A stretch of 64,000 bases of DNA from Rhodospirillaceae bacterium (GCA_002713365.1 PASR01000017.1:1-64000), one strand, 5' to 3'. Positions 17,943 through 27,683 are shown, counted from the first letter of the stretch. Notes: generated by a model from the letters alone, not told the origin. Numbers and translations: made by a program.

Positions 17943-18911
17943 CTACTTATTTTTTTTCATAAACCATCCAACAATACCTTGCGGCGCTACCGTAACAAAG
18001 AAGATCAATAATACACCTATTATTAATAAATTGATCTCTGAAGAGATTGTTACAATTGCTACTTGTTGTACAGTTCCTAAAAGAATAGAACCTACTACAG
18101 GTCCAATCCATGTAAAAGTACCACCTATCATTGGCATAGCTAGTGAATTAACCGCTAATTCTAAGTTAAATGCTGTAGGTGGATCTACGTAAGTTACATA
18201 ACTCGGGAATATTGCCCCAGCCATGCCCATTAGAGCTCCACTAATAACTGTAGCTACTAATTTTAGTTTGAGTGTAGGAACACCCATACATTCAGCTGCT
18301 TCTTCATTATCTTTGATAGCATTTAGTCCTCTACCCAATTTACCAAACTCGATAGTTCTCGCAATCCAAACGCTCATGACAGCCATGACAGCCATTAAGA
18401 AGAATAAATACTCTTTATTATTTTGAAATATTCCATCGCCTTTTCTATCAACTATCAAGATTCCTAATAGCTCAGGTTTTCTTGGAGGAAGTATGGACAC
18501 TCCCGCAGCACCTCCAACATAATCCCAGTTATTAACAATTGTTTCCAGGACAATGGCTAATGCCAGTGTGGCTATTGCAAAATAAACACCTTTTAAACGA
18601 AGTGTAAAAAATCCAATTGCTAGACCTAGAAATCCAGCTATTATTCCAGCAGCGACTATCTGTTCTATAATACCAGCACCGTAAAATTCTATCAACGCTA
18701 TCGCTGCATATGATCCAACACCGAGAAAACCGGCAGTACCAAAGTTAATATAACCACCATAGCCCCCTAATATATTCCACGCCGTTGAAATCATCACATA
18801 CTGCAATATTGCAAAGCCTGCAAAATAGTAGAATCTATTAATGTCTGCTTGCGTGAATATAAAACAAGCAAGTAATACTAACACGCATCCAATTTCAAAT
18901 TTGAATCGCAT
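17943..18911 (-). CDS. livM: branched-chain amino acid-type ABC transporter permease LivM
   Basis: About 322 residues, with eight to ten hydrophobic segments and the LivM hallmark ILGGYGGYINFGTAGFLGVG near residues 47-67, plus the cytoplasmic loop GLNAIKDNEEAAECMGV. The ATG at 18911 overlaps the livH TGA stop by one base. A GTG one codon earlier (18914) would give a four-base overlap and is equally possible. It forms the membrane channel with LivH. Confidence 0.9.
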   Translation of the reverse strand: MRFKFEIGCVLVLLACFIFTQADINRFYYFAGFAILQYVMISTAWNILGGYGGYINFGTAGFLGVGSYAAIALIEFYGAGIIEQIVAAGIIAGFLGLAIGFFTLRLKGVYFAIATLALAIVLETIVNNWDYVGGAAGVSILPPRKPELLGILIVDRKGDGIFQNNKEYLFFLMAVMAVMSVWIARTIEFGKLGRGLNAIKDNEEAAECMGVPTLKLKLVATVISGALMGMAGAIFPSYVTYVDPPTAFNLELAVNSLAMPMIGGTFTWIGPVVGSILLGTVQQVAIVTISSEINLLIIGVLLIFFVTVAPQGIVGWFMKKNK

Positions 18912-19807
18912 CACCGTGTATCCCCGCTACCAAATAATCCAGTTGGTTTAAATGCCAGCACTCCAAGAAGTATGGCAAATGATACCGCAGGAGCCCAAGA
19001 TGGCCCAAAAAATGTAGACACAACACTTTCTGCAATACCAAGAATAAACGCCGCTACTAATGTTCCACTTATCGATCCCAAACCACCAAGAACAACAATA
19101 GCAAAGACATTTCCGATAAAGAACCTACCAACAGCCGGTTCGATCGGGATAACTATAATCATTAGTGCCCCTGCTAACCCGCATGTTGCTAAACCCAGTG
19201 CAAAAGCAATTCTTTTGACCATTACCGGATCAACACCCATTAATGAGAGCGCCATACCATCTTGATGAACTGCACTCGTTGCTCTTCCAAAGAAAGATTT
19301 GGATAGATAAACCTGCAGACCAACCGTCATAGCAGAAGCAACCACGAAAGCAGCCAATAATCTATAGGGAATTGAGAATTCCATTCCAGCTAATGCAGTG
19401 GTAAACGAATTACCAATGTAAGGAGCAGAAACTAGTCTATGATCAACGCCAAATGCCATGATCATTAATACTTCTGCTATAAATAGTAAACCAAAGAAAA
19501 AGGCCAATCCTCTTAAAGCTTCCGCACTCTGTTTTTCAAAAAATTGGTAGTACATTGAGTATATAGCCAATCCCAGTATAAAAAATACGGGAGTGAGTAT
19601 TAAACCAGCTAAAATAGGATCAATTCCGAGCAGATCATTAAGAAGGAAAGTACAAAATGCAGCTCCAACTATTATTGTTGGATGAGCGATATTGACTGTA
19701 TCAAGTAGGCCAAAACATATTGAAAGACCAATAGATAAAGCCGCGAAGAAACCTCCCAACAATATTCCTGCCACTATAGCATTGAGTAGTAATTCAGTGA
19801 ACTCCAC
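18911..19807 (-). CDS. livH: branched-chain amino acid-type ABC transporter permease LivH
   Basis: 298-residue LivH-type permease: N-terminal NAIVAGILLGGFFAALSIG, the conserved loop AVHQDGMALSLMGVD, and GLGSISGTLVAAFILG near 240-255. It starts at a GTG with GAGG upstream. It lies 98 bases downstream of livJ; a stable hairpin in that gap probably lets livJ mRNA accumulate above the permease genes. The partner is LivM, with a four- or one-base coupling overlap. Confidence 0.9.
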   Translation of the reverse strand: MEFTELLLNAIVAGILLGGFFAALSIGLSICFGLLDTVNIAHPTIIVGAAFCTFLLNDLLGIDPILAGLILTPVFFILGLAIYSMYYQFFEKQSAEALRGLAFFFGLLFIAEVLMIMAFGVDHRLVSAPYIGNSFTTALAGMEFSIPYRLLAAFVVASAMTVGLQVYLSKSFFGRATSAVHQDGMALSLMGVDPVMVKRIAFALGLATCGLAGALMIIVIPIEPAVGRFFIGNVFAIVVLGGLGSISGTLVAAFILGIAESVVSTFFGPSWAPAVSFAILLGVLAFKPTGLFGSGDTR

Positions 19808-19852
19808 GACGCCTCGCTTACCACTTAAAATATACGTTAATAAGAAGATCTA

Positions 19853-19893
19853 TTTCTAGAGAGAATAAATCAGAGATTTATCCCCTCTAGAAA
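19853..19893 (-). promoter_or_regulatory. 19-bp intergenic mRNA hairpin between livJ and livH
   Basis: Arms 19853-19871 and 19875-19893 enclose a three-base loop. Read as minus-strand RNA, all 19 positions pair, two of them as G-U; read as plus-strand RNA the same two positions are A-C mismatches. The element therefore belongs to the liv transcript. No U-run follows, so it is better seen as a 3' stabiliser / processing hairpin or partial attenuator after livJ than as a full terminator. Confidence 0.7.
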
Positions 19894-19905
19894 AATATTA
19901 AGTAA

Positions 19906-21177
19906 CTAACGTAAAGAGTTGAATGTTACAGGTGATCCAGTTTTAATATCCGCTGGATACATAATCTTACGAACACCTGGCTGAGCAAACTGACTCAAAT
20001 CGTTGTTTTTAATGTTTTGATATTGAACAACGATCGTCCTGCTGGTTGTCCACTCGCCATTATCACCAAAGGCGACTTTACCCACAACAGAAGTAAATTC
20101 AGTTTTATGTATATATTCCGCTATCGCATCATGATCTATTTTTCCAACTGCGTTAACAGCCTGGCCTAATATATCAAGATAAGCATACGCCCACGGAACT
20201 AGATAATAACCTAAAGCATCGGTTTTTAGCCCCTCGGTTTTTACCTTATTTTGATAACGCTCAATTAGTTCAGATGCTCCTGGATAAAGTGCCATGGTTG
20301 GCTCTGGAACATAGAAATCGTAATTTAGTATACCATTAAGATTCGGACCTAAACCGGCCATTAGACCAGAAAACTGTAATCCAACCATACCGCCACCAAC
20401 TGCTTTTGCATCAGTGCCAACTTCAGCAATGGCTCTAACCAAACCAGCTGATCCATTTGGGTATGAAGCTATATAGAATATGTCTGGCTTTTTAGCATTA
20501 ACAGCTCTTACAATTGGAGTAAAATCAGCTGTTTTTGGAGGATAGTTCTGATTATAAACTATTTCATAGCCTGCTCTCTTGGCATTTGTAATCGCGCCTT
20601 CCTTTAGATTACGGGCAAATCCCGCATCCGCTGAAAGTAAGGCGATTGTTTTGGGTTTAAATGTCTCAATTGCTTTAAACCAGTTTTCTGAGAACCCTAC
20701 CGCTGGATCCGGACCTGCAGGCAGAATTTGGAAATATTTTTCATATTTCCACTTTTTGTTATTGTTCATGCCGAACAAGCCCATGAAAACAACATCTCTA
20801 TCGATTGCAACAGGCATTGCTGGAGCGATTAGGTTTGTTCCATAACCACTAACTATAAAGTCAACTTTATCAACATCAAGCAATTTAGCATAAATGCCAG
20901 GTACATTTTTTGGGTTTGTTTGATCATCATAGTACTTCAGTTCAACCTGTCGTCCAAGCATACCACCTTTAGCATTGATATCGTCACGCCATATCTTCAT
21001 AGCCTCTAGTGCCTGTTTGCCACCTCCGGCAAGTGCACCAGTTAGGGCCATACTAAAGCCTATTTTAATGTTTTTTGCTTGTGCTACTGGTGAAAGTGTT
21101 GTTATCAGTGAAAATGCTGCTGCAAATAAAGCAACCAACATCACACTGCGCATACGAGATTTTAAAAACCGGGTCAT
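19906..21177 (-). CDS. livJ: periplasmic substrate-binding protein of the Liv-type ABC importer
   Basis: 423-residue type I periplasmic binding protein (LivJ/AmiC/UrtA family). A signal peptide covers 1-34 (basic MTRFLKSRMR, hydrophobic core, cleavage after AQA), and the mature part opens KNIKIGFSMALTGALAGGG. The ligand-sensing fold with NPKNVPGIYAKLLD and later lobes is complete. GGGAGG stands eight bases before the ATG. It is the first gene of the liv operon and should be the most highly expressed because of the hairpin that follows. The ligand could be an amino acid, amide or carboxylate. Confidence 0.92.
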   Translation of the reverse strand: MTRFLKSRMRSVMLVALFAAAFSLITTLSPVAQAKNIKIGFSMALTGALAGGGKQALEAMKIWRDDINAKGGMLGRQVELKYYDDQTNPKNVPGIYAKLLDVDKVDFIVSGYGTNLIAPAMPVAIDRDVVFMGLFGMNNNKKWKYEKYFQILPAGPDPAVGFSENWFKAIETFKPKTIALLSADAGFARNLKEGAITNAKRAGYEIVYNQNYPPKTADFTPIVRAVNAKKPDIFYIASYPNGSAGLVRAIAEVGTDAKAVGGGMVGLQFSGLMAGLGPNLNGILNYDFYVPEPTMALYPGASELIERYQNKVKTEGLKTDALGYYLVPWAYAYLDILGQAVNAVGKIDHDAIAEYIHKTEFTSVVGKVAFGDNGEWTTSRTIVVQYQNIKNNDLSQFAQPGVRKIMYPADIKTGSPVTFNSLR

Positions 21178-21511
21178 TAATTACGCCTCCCTTAAATCTA
21201 TGACAGCTAACTTAATTAAAATTAAACCATCAACATAATTAAAAATCTACAAGATTAACGATTATTTTCCTTTAATAATGAAAGAAAAAACCTATTATTA
21301 TTGGATCTTTTTATAGATCGTACGACTACAATATAAAACTTTAAACATAAATAGTCTATAAGTTTGTACTTTTCGCTAATTAAAACAAACATATTGCACG
21401 AAAATTGTAAGAAAATGGCTAAACTGAAGTAATTATTGAATCAACGATTACTAATAAACACAAGCAAAAAAATAATTAAAATACCTAAAAATACAAATGA
21501 AGGTAATAAAT
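21178..21511. promoter_or_regulatory. divergent AT-rich intergenic region, livJ / SDR
   Basis: 334 bases between livJ (minus) and the SDR gene at 21512 (plus). No open frame of note was seen on either strand. The sequence AACGATTA occurs twice (about 21257 and 21443) as a possible direct repeat. Promoters for both operons are expected here, but none can be assigned with confidence. Confidence 0.4.
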
Positions 21512-22378
21512 ATGGCTGAATATGATCTAAACGGAAGAACAATTATCGTAACAGGTGCTGGTCGTGGATTAGGACGTTCGATGACGGAAGCGCTTACTGA
21601 AGCTGGAGCAAATGTTCTTGCTGCTGCTCATATTAGTGATGACTTTCAAGAATTAAAAATATCTTGTAAGGAACATAGTGGCCATCTTCACTGCTTAAAA
21701 GCAGACATTAGAGAAGCTGAAGATTGTGATAATATAATTAAGACGACCAATGATGTTTTTGGAGGTCTTCATGGGCTAGTTAATAATGCGGGCTTAACAT
21801 TTACTTACATATGGCCGGATGCTTTTCGTCGTAAAGAGTGGACTGAACATCAACATTTTCCTGCATTTTATGAAGCTACAGATGAAATTATTGAGAATGT
21901 ATTTGCCACAAATTTTGTAGGTGCAGATAGGCTAGCCAGACGTGCTGCTCCTATAATGATTGATCAAGCATGGGGACGCATAGTTAACGTAACTACAATG
22001 TATAATACCATGACACGAAGAGGCGCTTCTCCATACGGCCCATCTAAAGCAGCATTAGAATGTGCAACTGAAATATGGCATCAGGACCTACAAGATACAG
22101 GCGTAACAGTTAATATTCTTAACCCAGGCGCTGGAGCTGCAACACCTGGAATGGCTAAAGAAATGAGACAAATGAGCAAAGAAAGTGAAACGCCAATTCT
22201 TATTGAACCTGAACTCTTTAAAGCCCCAATTGTTTGGCTAATGTCTAATGCAACAGACGGTATTAGCGGAATGCGCTATGATGCGAAACCTTGGGATGCC
22301 TCTCAACCAAGTCATCTTGAGGGAGAAAGAATAGGAGCAAAAGCCGGCGTCTTACTTTATTCAATGCCTGACTACTAA
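21512..22378 (+). CDS. SDR family oxidoreductase with threonine at the catalytic serine position
   Basis: 288-residue SDR. The ATG at 21512 has GAAGG eight bases upstream and is preferred over the ATG at 21497. The TGAGRGLG motif ends at residue 21, NNAG is at 91-94 and Y175-x-x-x-K179 is present. The catalytic serine, normally 13 residues before the tyrosine, is Thr162 (NVTTMYN). An insertion of about 25 residues after NNAG, rich in aromatic residues, distinguishes it from the other SDRs here. It is followed after 19 bases by an MFS transporter, suggesting an uptake-and-oxidation pair. Substrate unknown. Confidence 0.85.
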   Translation: MAEYDLNGRTIIVTGAGRGLGRSMTEALTEAGANVLAAAHISDDFQELKISCKEHSGHLHCLKADIREAEDCDNIIKTTNDVFGGLHGLVNNAGLTFTYIWPDAFRRKEWTEHQHFPAFYEATDEIIENVFATNFVGADRLARRAAPIMIDQAWGRIVNVTTMYNTMTRRGASPYGPSKAALECATEIWHQDLQDTGVTVNILNPGAGAATPGMAKEMRQMSKESETPILIEPELFKAPIVWLMSNATDGISGMRYDAKPWDASQPSHLEGERIGAKAGVLLYSMPDY

Positions 22379-22394
22379 ATCTTTAAGATTTAGT
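22374..22394. repeat. 21-base perfect inverted repeat between SDR and MFS genes
   Basis: ACTAAATCTT-T-AAGATTTAGT overlaps the SDR stop codon and ends three bases before the MFS ATG. As RNA it can form an 8-bp stem with a TTTAA loop. No ribosome site is visible for the MFS gene, so the structure may affect its translation, or it may be a protein-binding site. There is no U-run for a terminator. Confidence 0.5.
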
Positions 22395-22397
22395 CAG

Positions 22398-23600
22398 ATG
22401 TGCAGTCATAACCATATTGGACGACGAGAATACTTAGAACCTACCGGACTACTGCTTCTAACACAGACAATGATATCTTGGGCTGTATATGCGCCACCTG
22501 TTATAGCTAAACAAGCTTTACCAGAAATGGGCCTGGATCCAATATGGATAGGAGCCCAACCTATGATAGTATTTATTTCGGCAATGTTTGTTGGAGTTCT
22601 GGCTAGTTCATGGGTTGTATCGATAAATCCTATGCGCTCTTCTCAATTATTGATCTGTTCTTGTATTATCGGAGTACTCTTATTTTCTACTGGCAAAATT
22701 GTTTTAGTTGTCATTGGTAGTGCATTTGTTGGAGCGGCTTTAGGCCCTTCCACTCCAGCAAGTTCTCATATATTAGCACGGGTAACTCCGGCACATTTAC
22801 AGCCATTAATTTTTTCCATTAGACAAGCTAGTGTAGCCTTAGGTGGAGTACTAGCTGGTTTTGTCACACCACTATTAATGCAACATTGGAACTGGCAAAT
22901 TTCGATGTTAATAATAGCTATTTCTTGCTTAGTTACTCTTTGTATAGTCGAAATTTGGGTCAAAAATTACAAAAAATATTCAGAACCTAATATAGAACAT
23001 CGTTTTGATATTCTTAAACCTATTAAACTAGTTCTATCTATTCCATCATTGCGTTGGCTCACTGTAGGCATGATTCCAATGGTAATAGCCCAGTACTGCT
23101 TAACAACATTTATTGTATTGTACCTTCAGGATGATATTGAACTATCGGTTATCACGGCTGGCTGGATACTTGGAACTGCTCAGGCTTCAGGTATGTTTGG
23201 CCGAATTTTATTCGGTTTAATAGCAGGACGCTACTTTACTCCTCTGGCAGTTTTAACAGGACTATCAATTCTAGCTGCTACTGCCTCTATATTGACTTCC
23301 ATTTTATCAGGAACCTGGCCAATCGGGTTAATCTTCTTGATAGGAATAATATTTGGGGCCAGTGCAGCTGGTTGGAACGGCATATTTTTAGCAGAAGCTG
23401 CTCGACAATCACCTTCTGGTCAAATTAGTAGAGTTACTGCTGGCTCAACATTTTTTATCTTTGGAGGTTGTGTATTCGGACCCGCCGGTTTTGCAATCAT
23501 AATTGAGAAAAGTAGTTTTAGTGTGGCATATATTGTTTCAGCCAGCCTTTTGCTTTTAAGCTTTTACGCTTTTAGAATGTCTAGTAAAAACAGTAATTAA
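22398..23600 (+). CDS. MFS transporter
   Basis: 400-residue major facilitator superfamily protein with about twelve hydrophobic segments, a central cytoplasmic loop at about 190-210 (KKYSEPNIEHRF) and GRILFGLIAGR in the second half, matching the MFS loop 8-9 pattern. It sits in the inner membrane. No ribosome site precedes the ATG; a 21-base inverted repeat ends just before it. Co-orientation with the SDR 19 bases upstream suggests it imports or exports the SDR substrate. It converges with the acyl-CoA ligase gene at 23682; no terminator hairpin was recognised in the 81-base gap. Confidence 0.85.
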   Translation: MCSHNHIGRREYLEPTGLLLLTQTMISWAVYAPPVIAKQALPEMGLDPIWIGAQPMIVFISAMFVGVLASSWVVSINPMRSSQLLICSCIIGVLLFSTGKIVLVVIGSAFVGAALGPSTPASSHILARVTPAHLQPLIFSIRQASVALGGVLAGFVTPLLMQHWNWQISMLIIAISCLVTLCIVEIWVKNYKKYSEPNIEHRFDILKPIKLVLSIPSLRWLTVGMIPMVIAQYCLTTFIVLYLQDDIELSVITAGWILGTAQASGMFGRILFGLIAGRYFTPLAVLTGLSILAATASILTSILSGTWPIGLIFLIGIIFGASAAGWNGIFLAEAARQSPSGQISRVTAGSTFFIFGGCVFGPAGFAIIIEKSSFSVAYIVSASLLLLSFYAFRMSSKNSN

Positions 23601-23681
23601 AGTGCCATATATTAAATAATTTATTTTATCTCTATATTATCACTTGGCTCAGGGAACTAATCATTATTAATTTATACAACC

Positions 23682-25238
23682 TTAAATACGCCTATCAAAA
23701 CCCTCCCAAAAATAATCTCGTATATCTTTTTTTCTTACCTTACCTACGGCACTACGAGGCAGTTCATCCCAGAAATGAACAGCCTTGGGAGCTTTAACGC
23801 TACCTAATTCCTGCTTACAGATATCAATTATTTGCGATTCATTAATCATTTTTCCTGACTTAAGTTCAACAACAGCTGTTACGGCCTCCCCCCATTTATC
23901 ATCAGGTGTTCCTATAACAGCGCAATCTTGTACCGAAGGGTGTGTCCAAATTACTTGTTCTACTTCACTAGGAAAAATATTAAAGCCTCCAGAAATTATC
24001 ATGTCTTTTTTTCGATCTCTAATATAGATATAGCCGTCTTCATCTTTGAAACCTATATCGCCTGTGCGGTGCCATCCACTACTAGTAGTTACCTCCTCAG
24101 TAGCACCTTTGTCATTATAATAGCCCGCCATTACGAGACGTCCGCGAACAACAATTTCACCACTTTTATTTGCTTGAAGTATGTTATCGTCATCGTCCAT
24201 TATTTCAACAGAGGTTAGTAAACCTTGTTGACCACAACTAGATAAACGATGTGCTTTGTTTGATTCAATAGATTCCACATGATCTTCACGTGAAAAAAAT
24301 GTACATATCATTGGTGCTTCTGCTTGGCCATAAGTCTGGGTCATTACTGGACCAAACACATCAATCGCCTCTTTTAATTTTTCTACAGACATTGGAGCTG
24401 CTGCATAAACAAAATACTCTAAAGAAGAATAGTCATAAGTACGAACTTCAGGATGCGCCAGCATTATATATATAGCGGTTGGTGGAAGAAAAAGATGGGT
24501 TACATTATACTTTTCTATATTTTGCATTAATTTTGGTAACTCAACTCCGCTCATAATTACATTCGTGGCACCGTGACCCATCATACTTAATGCTACAACA
24601 CCTGCTGCATGTGTCATTGGAGCAGCACACAGATGCACAGGAGGCTGTTTACAAGGCATATTTAACATCCATTCTGCTACCATGGTTTCAAATACATCGT
24701 TGGTCCACACAATCCCCTTAGGCTTTCCCGTTGTTCCACCAGAAGAAAATATTCCACAAATTTCCTTGGGGTTATCTGGAAAACCAGCCAATACACCTTC
24801 GTGTCCATCAATAAATGTTTTATATGATGGCGCAGAATCACCCTGCTTATCTATGCAAACAAAAGATTTTATATTAGGACATTCACTTCGTATTTTATCT
24901 ATATGAGGTTCAAACTCAGAATGATAAAATAGAAACTCCGCTCCATTATTATTTAATATATAACAATTTTCATTTATTGCATTTCTAGCATTAATAGGAA
25001 CCCAAATGCCTCCAGAACGATAAATACCCAATAGAGCATTAAATGCTCCTGGATGATTGGGACTATAGATAGCAGCTTTCTTTTTTTGAGAAAAACCAAC
25101 TGAATGCATTGCTAAAGCTGTTCGGTGGGATAAGACTTGTGCCTCAATATAAGTAGTTTCAGTACCCTCTTCGTCTATCATAAATGCACGTTGTGGATGC
25201 ATTAATACACCGCGATCAAAAAAATCTATAACTCTCAT
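23682..25238 (-). CDS. AMP-dependent acyl-CoA synthetase/ligase
   Basis: 518-residue ANL-superfamily enzyme. The ATP loop SSGGTTGKPKG lies near 166-176, TYGQAEAP near 304, GWHRTGDIGF near 390 and the catalytic lysine in SAVGKVRKKD near 503. It activates a carboxylic acid through the acyl-adenylate to the CoA thioester. Medium-chain, aryl or branched acids are all possible. It is the last gene of a minus-strand set with a thiolase, a quinone oxidoreductase and an SDR, which together resemble a beta-oxidation-like route for an unidentified acid. Confidence 0.9.
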   Translation of the reverse strand: MRVIDFFDRGVLMHPQRAFMIDEEGTETTYIEAQVLSHRTALAMHSVGFSQKKKAAIYSPNHPGAFNALLGIYRSGGIWVPINARNAINENCYILNNNGAEFLFYHSEFEPHIDKIRSECPNIKSFVCIDKQGDSAPSYKTFIDGHEGVLAGFPDNPKEICGIFSSGGTTGKPKGIVWTNDVFETMVAEWMLNMPCKQPPVHLCAAPMTHAAGVVALSMMGHGATNVIMSGVELPKLMQNIEKYNVTHLFLPPTAIYIMLAHPEVRTYDYSSLEYFVYAAAPMSVEKLKEAIDVFGPVMTQTYGQAEAPMICTFFSREDHVESIESNKAHRLSSCGQQGLLTSVEIMDDDDNILQANKSGEIVVRGRLVMAGYYNDKGATEEVTTSSGWHRTGDIGFKDEDGYIYIRDRKKDMIISGGFNIFPSEVEQVIWTHPSVQDCAVIGTPDDKWGEAVTAVVELKSGKMINESQIIDICKQELGSVKAPKAVHFWDELPRSAVGKVRKKDIRDYFWEGFDRRI

Positions 25239-25334
25239 AATAAGTCTCGTGACTACCTCCAGTTATTAAACCACAACACTTTTTATTAAATTTCTATATT
25301 CGGAATTTTTTTTTATAAAAATATAATAGAGAAG

Positions 25335-26573
25335 TTAACACCTACTTAATATCGACAAGCAAGCTACCGCTTCCTCAACACCATGAAATCCCCCTCCATT
25401 TTCGGCAATTCCAAAACGGGCCCCTTCAACTTGTCTTTTACCTGCATCACCTCTCAACTGCGCAACTAATTCATATATCTGAGCCAACCCTGTAGCCCCA
25501 ATTGGATGCCCCTTTGATTCAAGACCACCTGAAGGGTTTATAGGGATATTTCCGCCGATACGAGTTTCTCCAGAAATACTCATATGCCCACCTTCACCAA
25601 ACTCACAAAATCCTAAGTTCTCAATCTGCTGAATTTCTGCAAAGGCAGTAGCATCATGAACTTCGGCTAGATCCATATCATCGGGACCTAGACTTGATTC
25701 CTCATAAGCTTGTTGCGCTGCTACATGGGTTATATGTTTTGTAAATTCCTCAGGTTTACGATCACTTCCGGTACGAAGAACAGTAGCCTCAATTTTAACC
25801 GCCTTTTTACTATCAAATCTGTAAAGTTCATCTTCTCTACATATTATAGCCGCCGCCGCTCCGTCAGATATAGGACTACACATTGGTAGTGTTAAAGGCC
25901 AACTCACTTTTCGCGCTGCTAAAACCTCTTCTATGCTAATTGCTTTTTGATATTGAGATAGATAATTGTATTGGGAGTGCTCATGGTTTTTTGCTGATAC
26001 AGCAGCAATTTGTTCTTGAGTAGTGCCAAAACATTTCATGTGGTATTTCGCAAGAGCAGCATATACATCCATAAAAATACTTCTCTGTGCATTATCATCG
26101 TTATCAACATCCGGATCGTCTACACCAACCCCCAAATGAAGTAAGGCTTCAGTTGCTTTTTTTGAATTATGTATATCCCAGCCGCCATCAAAAACACTAA
26201 ACATTTTATCGCGATCTTCGTGAAACATCTTTTCAGCTCCAACTGCGAGAGCTATTCCACCTCGACCGGCCTTTAACCAGGTTGAGGCCATATCAAGAGC
26301 TGTTGATGCACTTGCACAGGCATTTTCAACATTAACAATAGGAACGCTTTGCAGTCCCATTGTTCTAAGCGCAATTTGACCGGGTATTGTCGCCTGTCCT
26401 TCTAAAACTGATTGTGCAGCATTAGAAAAATAAGCAATATCTATATCACTTAATTTACACTCAGCATCATTAATAGCGCTATTGACTGCTTCACTTGTCA
26501 TTTGCTTAACTGAACGATTCAAATATTTACCAAACGATGTCATTCCAATACCAACAATGTAGATATTAGTCAT
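25335..26573 (-). CDS. thiolase family protein (SCP-x / acetyl-CoA acetyltransferase-like)
   Basis: 412-residue thiolase of the SCP-2/lipid-transfer type. Nucleophile Cys86 is in NVENACASAS, HDATAFAE and GHPIGATG (about 355-362) supply the histidines, and the C-terminal NGGG replaces the second-cysteine motif, as is common in this branch. It cleaves or forms 3-oxoacyl-CoA. GGAG lies eight bases before the ATG. It is 96 bases upstream of the acyl-CoA ligase gene and on the same strand. Some members need a partner DUF35 OB-fold protein; none is seen next to it. Confidence 0.88.
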   Translation of the reverse strand: MTNIYIVGIGMTSFGKYLNRSVKQMTSEAVNSAINDAECKLSDIDIAYFSNAAQSVLEGQATIPGQIALRTMGLQSVPIVNVENACASASTALDMASTWLKAGRGGIALAVGAEKMFHEDRDKMFSVFDGGWDIHNSKKATEALLHLGVGVDDPDVDNDDNAQRSIFMDVYAALAKYHMKCFGTTQEQIAAVSAKNHEHSQYNYLSQYQKAISIEEVLAARKVSWPLTLPMCSPISDGAAAAIICREDELYRFDSKKAVKIEATVLRTGSDRKPEEFTKHITHVAAQQAYEESSLGPDDMDLAEVHDATAFAEIQQIENLGFCEFGEGGHMSISGETRIGGNIPINPSGGLESKGHPIGATGLAQIYELVAQLRGDAGKRQVEGARFGIAENGGGFHGVEEAVACLSILSRC

Positions 26574-26677
26574 CTCTTTCGCTCCAAGGCATTAATTATA
26601 AAACAAATCACAGACCACAATTATTAATACTACAATTCATATTCAAAAATAATTATCATTTTTTCATATTTAGCATA

Positions 26678-27655
26678 CTAGGGCACCAACATACTTATTC
26701 CAGTTAATTTTCTTGATTCGACATCTTTATGGAGTTTCATAGCTTCACTAAGTGAATATCTCTGATTAATCTTTAACGTAATTTTACCACTCCTAATCAT
26801 TGAAAATACGCGTTTCGAACTAAGTTTTCTGTCTTCTGAAGAAGCGCAATAATTAAATAATGAAGCACGGACTATAAAAGGGGCTCTTCCCATAAAACGC
26901 GGCTCATTAAGATTAACCATCGGTACCGGTCCTGAAGCACCGCCAAAACTAGCTAATAACCCCCTATCCTTAAGGCAGGCCAACGATGTTTCCCAAGTAT
27001 CCTTACCCACAGGATCATAGATAACATCAACTCCCTTATTCTTAGTTAATCTCATTATCCGCTTAACAACATCCTGCCGAGATGTATCAATTGCATAATG
27101 TCCACCAGCAGCTAAAATCTGCTTACATTTTCCAGCTGTAGATGCTGTACCTATAACCGTTGCACCCAGAGAATTTGCCCATTGGCAAAGCATTAATCCA
27201 ACTCCACCAGCGGCCGAATGCATCAATAGAACATCACCTTTCTTAGTTTTGTGAACTCTTTCTAACAGCATCTCTACAGTCATCCCCTTAAGGTGAGTTG
27301 CTGCAGCCTGCTCATCACTTATGTCGCGTGGTATTGGAACACATATATTTGATGGCACGTTCTGTGCTTCTGAATAACTCCCAACTTTTCCTATATAGAC
27401 TACACGTTGACCAACTTTTAGTTCTTTAACACCTGGACCTGTAGCCTCAATCACTCCTGCAGCCTCTGATCCAATACCAGTAGGCATCTCCAATGGGTAA
27501 CGGCCAGCTCTGTGATTACAGTCAATAAAATTAAAGCCTATAGATGTATGTCTTACTGTTACTTCCCCTCTGACCGGTTTAGGTAAATCAATAGATTTCC
27601 ACTTCATCACCGATGGAGGACCTGGTTTTGCTATTTGTATGGCCTTTATTTGCAT
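26678..27655 (-). CDS. NAD(P)H:quinone oxidoreductase-like MDR protein
   Basis: 325-residue medium-chain dehydrogenase without zinc ligands, close to the quinone oxidoreductase/crotonyl-CoA-reductase branch: GIGSEAAGVIE N-terminal, HSAAGGVGLMLCQWA nucleotide motif, and VDVIYDPVGKDTW. The frame is open to 27706, overlapping the upstream SDR, but the ATG at 27655 with AGGAA nine bases upstream removes the overlap and matches family length. It may reduce an enone or enoyl intermediate in the ligase/thiolase pathway. Specific substrate unknown. Confidence 0.87.
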   Translation of the reverse strand: MQIKAIQIAKPGPPSVMKWKSIDLPKPVRGEVTVRHTSIGFNFIDCNHRAGRYPLEMPTGIGSEAAGVIEATGPGVKELKVGQRVVYIGKVGSYSEAQNVPSNICVPIPRDISDEQAAATHLKGMTVEMLLERVHKTKKGDVLLMHSAAGGVGLMLCQWANSLGATVIGTASTAGKCKQILAAGGHYAIDTSRQDVVKRIMRLTKNKGVDVIYDPVGKDTWETSLACLKDRGLLASFGGASGPVPMVNLNEPRFMGRAPFIVRASLFNYCASSEDRKLSSKRVFSMIRSGKITLKINQRYSLSEAMKLHKDVESRKLTGISMLVP

Positions 27656-27683
27656 AGTTAAAATTCCTGTTTTATTAATTATG

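Noticed and set aside
17764..18192. 142-codon plus-strand frame over livG/livM
   Set aside because: Complement of conserved LivG and LivM sequence; not a gene.
23601..23681. Rho-independent terminator between the convergent MFS and ligase genes
   Set aside because: Only very short, AT-only complementarity; no stable stem followed by a T-run on either strand.
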